In this document: positions 10,681 through 18,901 of the stretch, in pieces
Layout of the letters: every line of letters begins with the position of its first letter
How positions within the stretch are numbered: position 1 is the stretch's first letter
NCBI GenBank assembly: GCA_016463765.1
Contig: JAEMQS010000008.1
Span: 1 to 64,000, forward strand
Source of the DNA: Solirubrobacteraceae bacterium
GTDB taxonomy: Bacteria > Actinomycetota > Thermoleophilia > Solirubrobacterales > Solirubrobacteraceae
Direction of reading: 5' to 3'
Length of the DNA: 64,000 nucleotides
Made by a program: the position numbers and the translations under genes
Notes under the pieces: generated by a model
What the model was told of the DNA's origin: nothing
Database searches by the model: none
The model's input: the letters and a program-made list of their open reading frames with translations, nothing else

Positions 10681-11477
10681 GTTCCGTGCTCGATCGCATC
10701 GTCGAGACCACCCGCGAGGACGTCAAGCGCCGGCGCAAGCAGACCCCGGCCGCGGAGCTGGAGGCGATGCTCGCGTCGCGTGAGGACCGGCCGTTCAGCG
10801 AAGCCCTGTCGCGTCCGGGCGTGTCGCTCATCGCCGAGCACAAGCGCCGGTCGCCGTCGGCGGGCCCGATCCGCGAGGGCGGCGAGATCGACGCGATCGT
10901 CCAGGCCTACGAGGCCGGCGGCGCCGCGGCGCTGTCGATCCTCACCGAGGAGCGGAACTTCGGCGGCTCGCTGGCCGACCTGCGTTCCGCCCGCGCGGCG
11001 TGCGGCCTGCCGATCCTGCGCAAGGACTTCATCGTCGACCCGTACCAGGTGATCGAGTCGGCGGCCGCGGGCGCCGACGCGATCCTGCTGATCGTCGCCG
11101 CGCTGGAACCGAAGTGGCTGGAGCGGTTGTACACCGAGGCGCGCGCGGTGGACCTCGACATCCTCGTGGAGGTCCACGACGAGGAGGAGCTCGAGTGCGC
11201 GCTGGAGGTCGTCGACGCCGACGTCATCGGCATCAACAACCGCAACCTCGGCGACTTCACCGTGGACATCCAGCGGACCTTCGAGCTGCTCTCCGACATC
11301 CCGGCGGGGAAGACCGTCGTCGCGGAGTCGGGCTTCCACACGCGCCAGCAGATCGAGGAACTCGAGCGGGTCGGCATCGACGCGGTGCTCATCGGCGAGG
11401 CGCTGATGCGCAGCGAGGACCTCGAGGCCGCGACGCGCGTCCTCACCGGCACGGACGCCGACGAGCCTGAGTTGTAG
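10677..11477 (+). CDS. trpC: indole-3-glycerol phosphate synthase
   Basis: 266 residues, single-domain (beta/alpha)8 barrel of usual length; the TrpF domain is separate in this genome. Substrate- and catalysis-related segments are visible: LIAEHKRRSPSAG, LTEERNFGGS, ILRKDFIVDPYQV, GINNRNLGDF and VVAESGFHT. It closes the pyrrole ring of carboxyphenylamino-deoxyribulose phosphate to indole-3-glycerol phosphate, which TrpA then splits. Coupled to trpD through a 4-base overlap, and followed after 19 bases by a HtrA-type protease gene, which may be co-transcribed. Confidence 0.96.
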   Translation: MSSVLDRIVETTREDVKRRRKQTPAAELEAMLASREDRPFSEALSRPGVSLIAEHKRRSPSAGPIREGGEIDAIVQAYEAGGAAALSILTEERNFGGSLADLRSARAACGLPILRKDFIVDPYQVIESAAAGADAILLIVAALEPKWLERLYTEARAVDLDILVEVHDEEELECALEVVDADVIGINNRNLGDFTVDIQRTFELLSDIPAGKTVVAESGFHTRQQIEELERVGIDAVLIGEALMRSEDLEAATRVLTGTDADEPEL

Positions 11478-11496
11478 CGGGAGCCGCCCTGCCATC

Positions 11497-12693
11497 ATGC
11501 GCGACGTGCTCCGGTCTCCGTTCGTCGCCGCGCTCCTGGGCGGGCTCGTCGTCGCCGCCGCGCTGATCGGCTACGACCAGGTCCGCGACCCGGACACCCG
11601 CACGGTGGTCGAGCAGGCGCCGCTGCGGTCCGGCGCGCCCGCGAACACGTCGAGCACCGCGGACGGACAGTCGACCGCGGGCCTCACGCCCCGGCAGATC
11701 TACGAGCGCGACGCCCCGGGCGTCGTCCTCATCCGCGCGCAGGTGGTGCAGCGCAGCGACTCGCCGTTCGACCTGTTCGGGCCGCAGCAGCAGGACGAGT
11801 CGACCGGCACCGGGTTCGTCATCGACGACGACGGGACGATCCTCACGAACGCCCACGTGGTCGAGGGCGCGGTGCGCGTGTCGGTGCAGTTCGAGGACGA
11901 CCGGCTCGTCGACGGCCGCGTGATCGGCAAGGACCTGTCGACGGACCTCGCGCTCGTGCGCGTCGAGCCGGACAAGGTCGAGCTCTCGCCGCTGCGGCTG
12001 GGGGTCAGCAAGGACGTGAAGGTCGGCGACCCGACGGTCGCGATCGGCAACCCGTTCGGCCTGGAGCGGACGCTCACCACGGGCGTGGTCAGCGCGCTGC
12101 AGCGCCAGATCAAGGGTCTCGACGACTTCACGATCGACAACGTCATCCAGACCGACGCGCCGATCAACCCGGGCAACTCGGGTGGGCCGCTCATCGACGC
12201 GGCGGGCCGGGTCATCGGCGTGAACTCCCAGATCCAGACCGCACAGGGCGGCACGGGCAGCGTGGGGATCGGGTTCGCGGTCCCGATCGACACGGCGAAG
12301 GAGGTCATCCCGCAGCTGAAGTCCAAGGGCCGCGTGGACCGCGCGTGGATCGGGCTGACGACCGTGACGGTGACCCCGTCGATCGCGAAGCTCGGGCTCG
12401 ACGTCGAGCGCGGCGCGCTGATCCAGACCGTCGAACCGGGCAGCCCGGCCGAGCGCGCGCGGATGCGCGGCGGCGACGTGCAGGCGCAGGTCGGCCAGGA
12501 TCCGGTGCTGCTCGGCGGCGACGTGATCGTCGACATCGGCGGCACGCCGGTGCGGTCGACCGAGGACGTGGCGACCGCGGTGAGCACGCGCAAGCCGGGG
12601 GAGAACGTGTCCGTGACGGTCGTGCGGGACGGCCTGCGGGTGAAGGTGCGCGTGAAGCTCAGCCAGCGCCCGAGCGTCGTGACGCAGGGCTAG
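11497..12693 (+). CDS. htrA: HtrA/DegP-like serine protease with PDZ domain
   Basis: 398 residues. One N-terminal membrane anchor (residues ~8-25) followed by a Ser/Thr/Gly-rich linker puts the rest outside the membrane. The trypsin-like domain carries the full triad: His120 in LTNAHVVEG, Asp150 in STDLALV, Ser228 in NPGNSGGPL. A C-terminal PDZ domain spans about residues 285-395 (RAWIGL.., GDVIVDIGGTPVRS). This matches S1C quality-control proteases of Actinobacteria. It is placed 19 bases after trpC with no obvious functional link. Transcription probably ends at the palindrome 12719-12762. Confidence 0.93.
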   Translation: MRDVLRSPFVAALLGGLVVAAALIGYDQVRDPDTRTVVEQAPLRSGAPANTSSTADGQSTAGLTPRQIYERDAPGVVLIRAQVVQRSDSPFDLFGPQQQDESTGTGFVIDDDGTILTNAHVVEGAVRVSVQFEDDRLVDGRVIGKDLSTDLALVRVEPDKVELSPLRLGVSKDVKVGDPTVAIGNPFGLERTLTTGVVSALQRQIKGLDDFTIDNVIQTDAPINPGNSGGPLIDAAGRVIGVNSQIQTAQGGTGSVGIGFAVPIDTAKEVIPQLKSKGRVDRAWIGLTTVTVTPSIAKLGLDVERGALIQTVEPGSPAERARMRGGDVQAQVGQDPVLLGGDVIVDIGGTPVRSTEDVATAVSTRKPGENVSVTVVRDGLRVKVRVKLSQRPSVVTQG

Positions 12694-12718
12694 CGCGGCC
12701 GGCGCCCCCCAGGCCGCC

Positions 12719-12762
12719 GAACGTCAGATCGACGTCGCTATAGCAACGTGGATCTGCCGCTC
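12719..12762. repeat. 44-bp imperfect palindromic repeat, copy 1
   Basis: Outer arms GAACGTCAGATC (12719-12730) and GATCTGCCGCTC (12751-12762) surround ACGT-C-GCTATAGC-A-ACGT (12732-12749). The whole element can fold into one long stem with a few mismatches. It shares the GTCGCTATAGC core and GGCAGATC-type arms with a second copy at 13667-13710; the two flank a single gene. It also lies just after htrA, so it can act as a terminator. Confidence 0.75.
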
Positions 12763-12807
12763 ACCGCGAGTGGGGGGCGAGTTTCGCTGGCTGCCGGCTA
12801 GAAGTGC

Positions 12808-13668
12808 ATGGACTTCGATGCGGTGCTGGCTCGACAGGACGGGGTGTTCTCGGTGTGGCAGCTGCGCCACGCCGGGTGGAGCGCGGCGAAGGCGCGGCAC
12901 GCCGTGCGTGGTCTGCGCGAGATTCACCACGGGGTGCGGGTCACCGGCCACGCGCCGCTGACCGAGCGCCAGCGCTGCTGGGCTGCGGTGCTCACCGAGC
13001 CCGGGACGCTGCTCAGCCACGCGAGCCTCGCCCGGCTCCTGCGCTTCGACGACTGGCGCGCCGACCACGAGACGGTCACGCGGCGCGGGGACGGGGGGAT
13101 CCAGCGGCACCCTGGTCTCGTCGTCTACCGGTCGGCCCGCCTGACGGCCGTCGAGGTGCGCGACGTCGACGGCCTGCCGTGCGTGAGCCCGGGGCGTGCG
13201 CTGCTGGACCTCATGCCGCAGCGGCCCGAGCTCAACGCGGCCCGGCTGGTGCGCAGCGCCCTGCGCGAAGGCGTCGTCAACGCGACGGACCTTCGGGTGA
13301 TGCTGGCGCTGCACCCCGGCAGGCGCGGGGTCGCGCGGCTGCGGCGGTTCACGCGTGAGTACGCCCACCTGCCCATCCACCGCACGAAGAGCGACGCCGA
13401 GGCACTGGGCCTGGCGGTGCTCGACGGCTCAGGGATCGAGATTCCACAGGTGAACATCAAAGTCGCCGGCGAGGAGGCGGACTATGTGTGGCGTGCGGCG
13501 CGGTGGATCGTCGAACTCGACAGCCGGCGGTGGCATCACCCCGTCGAGGACGCTCGCAAGACGGCGGTGTGGGAACGCGCGGGGTGGACGGTGCGGCGGA
13601 TCCCCACCAACGATGTCTACCGCCACCCGCACCGACTGCTCGCCGCCGTCCCGCCGCATTTGCGCTGA
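12808..13668 (+). CDS. AbiEi-like winged-helix + DUF559 (Vsr-like endonuclease fold) protein
   Basis: 286 residues. The first ~60 residues (VLARQDGVFSVWQLRHAGWSAAKARHAVRGLREIHHGV) resemble the winged-helix of AbiEi-type antitoxins; the middle part (LLSHASLARLL.., VSPGRALLDLMP) follows that pattern. The C-terminal ~90 residues (SDAEALGLAVL.., IPQVNIKVAGEEADYVW.., WIVELDSRRWH.., RRIPTNDVYRHP) are a DUF559-type restriction-endonuclease-like fold with E-x-D/Asp acidic residues. Such genes are abundant and often lineage-specific in Actinobacteria; function is not established. No partner AbiEii toxin is adjacent. The gene sits alone between two copies of a palindromic repeat, suggesting a mobile or recently inserted cassette. 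Confidence 0.75.
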   Translation: MDFDAVLARQDGVFSVWQLRHAGWSAAKARHAVRGLREIHHGVRVTGHAPLTERQRCWAAVLTEPGTLLSHASLARLLRFDDWRADHETVTRRGDGGIQRHPGLVVYRSARLTAVEVRDVDGLPCVSPGRALLDLMPQRPELNAARLVRSALREGVVNATDLRVMLALHPGRRGVARLRRFTREYAHLPIHRTKSDAEALGLAVLDGSGIEIPQVNIKVAGEEADYVWRAARWIVELDSRRWHHPVEDARKTAVWERAGWTVRRIPTNDVYRHPHRLLAAVPPHLR

Positions 13669-13710
13669 GCGGCAGATCCACGTCGCTATAGCGACGGCGA
13701 TCTGCCGTTC
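13667..13710. repeat. 44-bp palindromic repeat, copy 2
   Basis: GAGCGGCAGATC (13667-13678), CA, then the perfect 16-bp palindrome CGTCGCTATAGCGACG (13681-13696), GC, then GATCTGCCGTTC (13699-13710). The arms match with one mismatch over 12. It begins within the stop codon of the DUF559 gene and ends 14 bases before the stop of recQ on the other strand, so it could also be a bidirectional terminator. Compared with copy 1 the core is the same but more perfectly symmetrical. Confidence 0.8.
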
Positions 13711-13723
13711 GGCGCCGCTCGGG

Positions 13724-15808
13724 CTACAGCAGCGTGCCGAGCGTGAGCGGCACCACTGCGCCCGCGCCCGCCTTGCGCAGCTGCCCGCCCACCATCGCCA
13801 GCGTCCAGCCCGAGAGGCGGCGGTCGTCCAGCAGGACGCCCACCCCCGCCGGGGGCGCGGCCGCCACCCGGAACGCTCCGCGGACGTTCGCGGCCTGCTG
13901 CACCGCGTTGGCCATCTCGCGCTGCTGCGGGCGCGGCTCGGTGCGCTCCAGCAGGTCGACGTGGGGGATGCCCAGCTCGCGCGCGATCGTGTCGGCGACC
14001 GGGTGCAGCAGCGCGCCGAGCGACGCCGACGGCACCGTCGTGATCCAGTCCACCCGGACGCCGGACCCGCGCAGCACGTCGGCCAGCGCGATCGCGATCT
14101 CGTCGTCGATGCGCCCGGCCCGCAGCCCGCGTTCGATCGCCGGCCACCATCCGCCGTCGCCCACCCGGGCCAGTGCCCAGCCGGGCTCCGTGCGCACATC
14201 GTCGGGGATCTTCTTCATCGCGCCCGTGGCGTCCGGGGCCATCTTGCGGACCTCCAGCGCGATCGGGTTCGCGCGCAGGTGACGCTGCGCGAGCTCGACC
14301 AGCGCGGGGTCCGGCGGATCGGCGAACTTCGGCGCGGTGCAGACCGAGCACCGGCCGCAGTCACGCGGGTCGACGTCGTCGAGCTCCTCCTGCAGGACGC
14401 GCATGAGGCAGCGGCCGTTGGTCCCGTACTGCGCCATCGCGGCCTGCTCGGCTCGGCGCAGCTCGGTGACCGCGGCGTAGCGCTCACCGTCGTACTCCCA
14501 GTCGCTGCCCGGGAGCAGCCGCCAGCGCGTGCCGTCCCGGGTGACGGCGCCCTCGACGTCGAGGATCTTCAGCATCGCGTCGATCCGCGAGGAGCCCAGG
14601 TTCACGGCGCTCATGAGCTCGCGGGTCGTGCGGTCGCCGGTCGCGAGCTCGGCGAGGACCGCGTCCACCCGCTCGCGCGACGGGAACGCCTGGCTGATGA
14701 AGAAGTCCTGGATTCGTTTGTCCTCGCCGCCGCGCAGCAGCACCACGTCGGCGTGCTCGACGCCGCGGCCCGCACGGCCGACCTGCTGGTAGTAGGAGAC
14801 GACCGAACCGGGTGCCTGGTAGTGCACGACGAAGGTCAGGTCCGCCTTGTCGTAGCCCATGCCCAGCGCGCTGGTGGCGACGACCGCCTTCAGCTCGTTG
14901 CGGAGCAGCCGCTCCTCGGTCGCGACGCGCAGCTCGGTGTCCTGCTCGCCGCTGTACGCCGCGGCGGCGATCCCGTGCGCGGTGAGGAACGACGCGACCT
15001 GGTCGGCATCGCGCTTGGTCAGCGTGTAGACGATGCCGGCGCCCGGCAGCTGCGGGAGGTGCTCGACCAGCCAGGCCAGCCGCTCAGCGGGGCGGGGGAG
15101 CTCGAGGGCCTCCAGGCGCAGGCTCGTGCGGGCGAGCGGGCCGCGGTACGTGCGCAGGCGGGTGTCGTCGCCGCGGGCCATCTGCTCGGTGACGTCGCGC
15201 ACGACGCGGTCGTTCGCCGTCGCGGTCGTGGCGAGGACGGCGACGTCGGCGCCGATCGCGTCGAGCATGTCCTTCACGCGCCGGTAGTCCGGGCGGAAGT
15301 CGTGGCCCCAGTCAGAGATGCAGTGCGCCTCGTCGATCACCAGCAGGCCGACCGACGACGCGAACAGCGGCAGCATGTCGTCGCGGAAGCGCGGGTTGTT
15401 CAGCCGCTCGGGGCTGATGAGCAGCAGATCGATCTCGTCGGCGGCCAGGCCGGCGCGGATCTCGTCCCACTCGTCGCGGTTCGTGCTGTTGATGGTGTGG
15501 GCGCGCAGGCCGAGCGCCTGGGCGGCGGCGATCTGGTTGCGCATGAGCGCCAGGAGCGGGCTGACGATGAGCGTCGGGCCGGCGCGACGCTCGCGCAGCA
15601 GGGCGGTCGCGACGAAGTAGACGGCGGACTTGCCCCAGCCGGTCCGCTGGACGCACAGGACGCGAGCGCGGTCCTCGACGAGGTCGGTGATGGCTTCGAG
15701 CTGGTCCTCGCGGAAGTCGGCGTCGGGGTTGCCGGTGAGGGTTCGAAGCCTGGCGAGCGCCTCGGTGGCGAACGCTTCGTCGGTGGCGGTGAGGGTCACG
15801 CCGCCCAT
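13724..15808 (-). CDS. recQ: RecQ-family ATP-dependent DNA helicase
   Basis: 694 residues. Superfamily 2 motifs in order: FREDQLEAI (Q-motif region), QRTGWGKSAVY (Walker A), SPLLALMRNQ, VIDEAHCISDWGHDFRPDY (DEAH plus the RecQ aromatic loop), LATTATAN, SYYQQVGRAGRG (motif VI). A zinc-binding module with CLMRVLQEE..DCGRCSVC follows, then a winged-helix-like part and an unusual ~190-residue C-terminal region with PVADTIARELGIPHVDLLERTEPRPQQREMANAVQQAANV instead of a clear HRDC domain. This C-terminal part resembles a phosphoribosyltransferase-like extension seen in some actinobacterial RecQs. It unwinds recombination intermediates. Divergent from trpF. Confidence 0.92.
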   Translation of the reverse strand: MGGVTLTATDEAFATEALARLRTLTGNPDADFREDQLEAITDLVEDRARVLCVQRTGWGKSAVYFVATALLRERRAGPTLIVSPLLALMRNQIAAAQALGLRAHTINSTNRDEWDEIRAGLAADEIDLLLISPERLNNPRFRDDMLPLFASSVGLLVIDEAHCISDWGHDFRPDYRRVKDMLDAIGADVAVLATTATANDRVVRDVTEQMARGDDTRLRTYRGPLARTSLRLEALELPRPAERLAWLVEHLPQLPGAGIVYTLTKRDADQVASFLTAHGIAAAAYSGEQDTELRVATEERLLRNELKAVVATSALGMGYDKADLTFVVHYQAPGSVVSYYQQVGRAGRGVEHADVVLLRGGEDKRIQDFFISQAFPSRERVDAVLAELATGDRTTRELMSAVNLGSSRIDAMLKILDVEGAVTRDGTRWRLLPGSDWEYDGERYAAVTELRRAEQAAMAQYGTNGRCLMRVLQEELDDVDPRDCGRCSVCTAPKFADPPDPALVELAQRHLRANPIALEVRKMAPDATGAMKKIPDDVRTEPGWALARVGDGGWWPAIERGLRAGRIDDEIAIALADVLRGSGVRVDWITTVPSASLGALLHPVADTIARELGIPHVDLLERTEPRPQQREMANAVQQAANVRGAFRVAAAPPAGVGVLLDDRRLSGWTLAMVGGQLRKAGAGAVVPLTLGTLL

Positions 15809-15822
15809 CCTCGCAGCCCCCC

Positions 15823-15828
15823 TACGAT
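15823..15828 (+). promoter_or_regulatory. putative -10 box for leaderless trpFBA transcript
   Basis: TACGAT, 8 bases before the trpF ATG at 15837, in the 28-base gap between the divergent recQ and trpF starts. No Shine-Dalgarno fits in the gap. Confidence 0.45.
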
Positions 15829-15836
15829 GGACAGCG

Positions 15837-16496
15837 ATGACTGAGGTCGTTCGGGTCAAACACTGCGGGATCACGTCACTCGCCGACGCAGAGCTGTGCG
15901 CGGAGGCCGGGGCGTGGGCGCTGGGCATGGTCTTCTTCAAGCACTCCAAGCGCCGCGTGCGCATGGGCGACGCCGTCGAGATCGGCGCCGCGATGAAGCG
16001 CCGCGTCGAGCTGGCGGGGGTGTTCGTCAACGCCGTCCTCGACGACGTCGTCATGACGGCCGACCAGGTCGGGCTGACGCTCATCCAGCTGCACGGCGAC
16101 GAAGGGCCCGCGTACGCCGACGAGGTCGCCCGCCGCACGGGCGCGCGCATCATCAAGGCCGCGCGGGTCGCGGGCGAGGGCGACGTCCGCGCACTTGGCT
16201 CCTTCCAGCGCGTCGACTACCACCTGCTCGACGCCCACGTGCCCGGCGAGCCGGGCGGCACGGGGCAGACCTTCGAGTGGCGCCTCGCGCTCCAGCATCG
16301 CGGCGGGGTGCCGCTCATCCTCTCCGGCGGGCTGACGCCATCGAACGTCGCCGAGTCGATCGAGACCGTCCGGCCCTTCGCCGTCGACGTCGCGAGCGGC
16401 ACCGAGGCGTCGCCCGGCGTCAAGGACGTGGCGAAGGTCACGGCGTTCATGGAGGCCGTCGCGAGCACCCACGTTCCCGAGGAGGCCACGCCATGA
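15837..16496 (+). CDS. trpF: phosphoribosylanthranilate isomerase
   Basis: 219 residues, (beta/alpha)8 barrel. Conserved segments are [27 protein letters not shown] at the N-terminus (the Cys general base is in KHCGIT), QLHGDEGP, and the phosphate-binding [12 protein letters not shown] and [15 protein letters not shown] at the C-terminus. It catalyses the Amadori rearrangement before TrpC. First gene of a trpF-B-A operon; it overlaps trpB by 4 bases (ATGA at 16493). Confidence 0.95.
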   Translation: MTEVVRVKHCGITSLADAELCAEAGAWALGMVFFKHSKRRVRMGDAVEIGAAMKRRVELAGVFVNAVLDDVVMTADQVGLTLIQLHGDEGPAYADEVARRTGARIIKAARVAGEGDVRALGSFQRVDYHLLDAHVPGEPGGTGQTFEWRLALQHRGGVPLILSGGLTPSNVAESIETVRPFAVDVASGTEASPGVKDVAKVTAFMEAVASTHVPEEATP

Positions 16497-17671
16497 GCAC
16501 GTCCGAGGCAGCGGTCGAGCACCGCTACGGCCCGTACGGCGGGCAGTACGTCCCCGAGACCCTCATGCCCGCGCTGGGCGAGCTGGAGACTGCGTGGGTC
16601 GCCGCGCGCACCGATCCCGGGTACCGCGAGGAGCTGACGGTCCTGCTGCGCGACTACGTCGGCCGCCCGTCGCCGTTGTACCTCGCCGAGCGCCTGAGCG
16701 AGGTCGCCGGGCGTGAGGTGTGGCTCAAGCGCGAGGACCTCAACCACACGGGGTCGCACAAGATCAACAACGCGCTGGGCCAGGCGCTGCTCGCCAAGCG
16801 GATGGGCAAGCAGCGGATCATCGCCGAGACCGGCGCAGGCCAGCACGGCGTGGCGAGCGCGACGGCGTGCGCGCTGCTCGACCTCGAGTGCATCGTCTAC
16901 ATGGGCGCCGAGGACATCCGCCGCCAGAAGCCCAACGTGCAGCGCATGGAGCTGCTCGGGGCGACCGTCGTGAGCGTCGAGGCGGGCGCGAAGACCCTCG
17001 CCGAGGCCGTGAGCGCCGCGATCCGCGACTGGGTGACGAACGTCGCGACGACGCACTACATCATCGGCTCGGCGGTCGGCCCGGCGCCGTATCCCGCGAT
17101 CGTGCGCGAGATGCAGCGGGTCATCGGCGACGAGGCGCGCGCGCAGATCCTCGAACGCCGCGGCCGCCTGCCCGACCGCGTGCTCGCCTGCGTCGGCGGC
17201 GGGTCGAACGCCATCGGGACGTTCGCCGGCTTCTACGGCGACCCGTCCGTGAAGCTCGTCGGCATCGAGGCGGCCGGGGACGGGATCGACACTGAGCGCC
17301 ACGGCGCGCCGCTCACCGTCGGCGGCAAGCCCGGCGTGCTGCACGGGGCGCTCTCGGCGATCATGCAGTCGCCCGACGGCCAGATCCTCGAAGCGCACTC
17401 CGTCAGCGCCGGCCTGGACTACCCGGGCTCCGGACCCGAGCACGCGTGGCTGCGCGACGAGGGCCGCGCGACGTACATCGCGGTGGGGGACACCGACGCG
17501 CTCGCCGCGTTCCGCGAGGTCTCCCGGCTCGAGGGGATCATCCCCGCGCTGGAGACCGCGCACGCGTTCCACCACATCCTGCACGGCGACGGCGGCGGGT
17601 CCGAGCTGGACCTCCTGTGCCTGTCCGGCCGCGGCGACAAGGACCTCGCGGAGGTGCTCGCCCGTGGCTAG
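16493..17671 (+). CDS. trpB: tryptophan synthase beta chain
   Basis: 392 residues. The PLP Schiff-base lysine is Lys90 in [31 protein letters not shown] and the phosphate-binding [12 protein letters not shown] are intact, as is the [16 protein letters not shown] region. This is the canonical TrpB1 type that pairs with TrpA and joins indole with serine. Start coupled to trpF, end overlapping trpA by 8 bases. Confidence 0.97.
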   Translation: MSTSEAAVEHRYGPYGGQYVPETLMPALGELETAWVAARTDPGYREELTVLLRDYVGRPSPLYLAERLSEVAGREVWLKREDLNHTGSHKINNALGQALLAKRMGKQRIIAETGAGQHGVASATACALLDLECIVYMGAEDIRRQKPNVQRMELLGATVVSVEAGAKTLAEAVSAAIRDWVTNVATTHYIIGSAVGPAPYPAIVREMQRVIGDEARAQILERRGRLPDRVLACVGGGSNAIGTFAGFYGDPSVKLVGIEAAGDGIDTERHGAPLTVGGKPGVLHGALSAIMQSPDGQILEAHSVSAGLDYPGSGPEHAWLRDEGRATYIAVGDTDALAAFREVSRLEGIIPALETAHAFHHILHGDGGGSELDLLCLSGRGDKDLAEVLARG

Positions 17672-18479
17672 CACCGACGCCACCACCACGAACACCGGGG
17701 CCGAGCGGATCGCCGCCGCGTTCGCGAACAAGGCCGGCCGCGCCGCGCTCATGCCGTACCTCATGGGCGGGTTCCCGGACCTGGAGACGTCCCGCGCGAT
17801 CGGGCTGGCGTACGCCGACGGCGGCGCGGACCTCGTCGAGCTCGGTGTTCCGTACTCCGATCCGCTGGCCGACGGACCGGTCGTCCACGACGCGGGCACG
17901 AAGGCGCTCGCCGCCGGGACGACGACCGAGGACGTGCTCGACGTCTGCCGGACCCTGTCCGAGCGGCTTCCCGTCGTGATCATGCTGTACTCGAACCTCG
18001 TGCTCGCCCGCGGGGTGGAGGCGTTCGTCGCCGCAGCGGCGCAGGCGGGGGCGAGCGGGCTCATCGTGCCGGACCTGCCGCTCGAGGAGGCCGACGAGAT
18101 CCTCGCCGCGTGTGACGCCGCGGGCCTGGCGCTCGTGCCGCTCGCCGCGCCGACCACGCCGGACGAGCGCCTGCGCGCGATCGGCAGTCGCGCGCGCGGG
18201 TTCCTCTACACGGTGTCCGTGGCGGGCACGACGGGGGAGAGGACAGGCACGAAGGAGAGCTTCGCCCCGATCCTCGACCGCGCCCGCGCCGCGACGCACG
18301 TCCCGGTGGCCCTCGGCTTCGGCATCGCGACCCCGGAGGCAGCGGCTGCGGCGGCCGACGCGGGCGCCGACGGCGTCATCGTCGGGTCCCGTCTGGTGCG
18401 AGAGGCCGCGGAGGCCGATGACCCGGCGACAGCTGTCCGGGCGGTCGTCGCGGACCTCGCGGCGGCGCTGCGGACGTGA
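17664..18479 (+). CDS. trpA: tryptophan synthase alpha chain
   Basis: 271 residues. Catalytic residues are seen in [17 protein letters not shown] (Glu and Asp of the barrel), with [11 protein letters not shown] upstream and the phosphate-binding GFGIATPE and GVIVGSRLV downstream. It cleaves indole-3-glycerol phosphate and channels indole to TrpB. GTG 17664 is the start, 5 bases before the trpB stop codon and giving a slightly long, Thr-rich N-terminus ([12 protein letters not shown]). Last gene of the trpFBA block. Confidence 0.96.
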   Translation: MASTDATTTNTGAERIAAAFANKAGRAALMPYLMGGFPDLETSRAIGLAYADGGADLVELGVPYSDPLADGPVVHDAGTKALAAGTTTEDVLDVCRTLSERLPVVIMLYSNLVLARGVEAFVAAAAQAGASGLIVPDLPLEEADEILAACDAAGLALVPLAAPTTPDERLRAIGSRARGFLYTVSVAGTTGERTGTKESFAPILDRARAATHVPVALGFGIATPEAAAAAADAGADGVIVGSRLVREAAEADDPATAVRAVVADLAAALRT

Positions 18480-18518
18480 CGGCGATCCGCGTACGCGATC
18501 ACTAAGATCTACCGCCTC

Positions 18519-18689
18519 ATGGGACTCATCGTCGCTACCACGTTCGCCCTCGCGCTCTGGCTCGTCCTCTGGTCGATTGATGTCAAGGCCATCGACGCCT
18601 TCATCCTCGCGATCACGATCATCATCACCGCTGCCGGTGTCCGGATGGCGCTCGCCTACCGGCCCGACCGCGACGCGATCGACCGCTGA
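18519..18689 (+). CDS. small two-helix membrane protein, function unknown
   Basis: 56 residues: MGLIVATTFALALWLVLWS, a short loop IDVKAID, a second hydrophobic stretch AFILAITIIITAAGVRMALAY, and a charged tail RPDRDAIDR. Two membrane helices with both ends probably on one side. TAAGAT (18503-18508) lies 10 bases before the ATG, and a hairpin terminator follows the stop, so it looks like an independent short transcript. Resembles small conserved membrane proteins of this lineage; no function can be stated. Confidence 0.65.
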   Translation: MGLIVATTFALALWLVLWSIDVKAIDAFILAITIIITAAGVRMALAYRPDRDAIDR

Positions 18690-18692
18690 GTC

Positions 18693-18715
18693 CGCCCGGC
18701 CTGAGCGGCCGGGCG
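18693..18715 (+). terminator. hairpin terminator after the small membrane protein gene
   Basis: CGCCCGGCC (18693-18701), loop TGAGC, GGCCGGGCG (18707-18715): a perfect 9-bp G+C stem beginning 4 bases after the stop codon. Confidence 0.65.
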
Positions 18716-18722
18716 CCAGAAA

Positions 18723-18749
18723 CTCAGCGAACTCTCAGGAACCTCTCGG
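18723..18749 (+). promoter_or_regulatory. 11-bp-phased direct repeats, likely response-regulator binding site
   Basis: CTCAG (18723-18727), CTCAG (18734-18738) and CTCGG (18745-18749) repeat at exactly 11-bp steps within a run of related CTCTC sequence. Tandem direct repeats one helical turn apart are typical of OmpR/PhoB-type regulators. They lie ~150 bases upstream of the secreted-protein gene at 18902. A small hairpin GCGCACC-GTCGAT-GGTGCGC (18761-18780) follows. The remaining leader to 18901 shows nothing further except a good Shine-Dalgarno (AGGAG). Confidence 0.5.
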
Positions 18750-18901
18750 GCAGCACAGACGCGCACCGTCGATGGTGCGCCCATGCCCCGGGACAGCAGC
18801 GAACACGTCGCAAAGAACCTGCCGGTAGCTCCTGACACCAGGAGCCCGGCCGCGTCTCAGTCGGCAGTTCGTTTCGTTCTGTCCCCCACATGAGGAGTGA
18901 G

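Noticed and set aside
12808-13668. AbiE toxin-antitoxin pair
   Set aside because: The AbiEi-like N-terminus is present but no AbiEii nucleotidyltransferase gene lies next to it; the neighbours are htrA and recQ.
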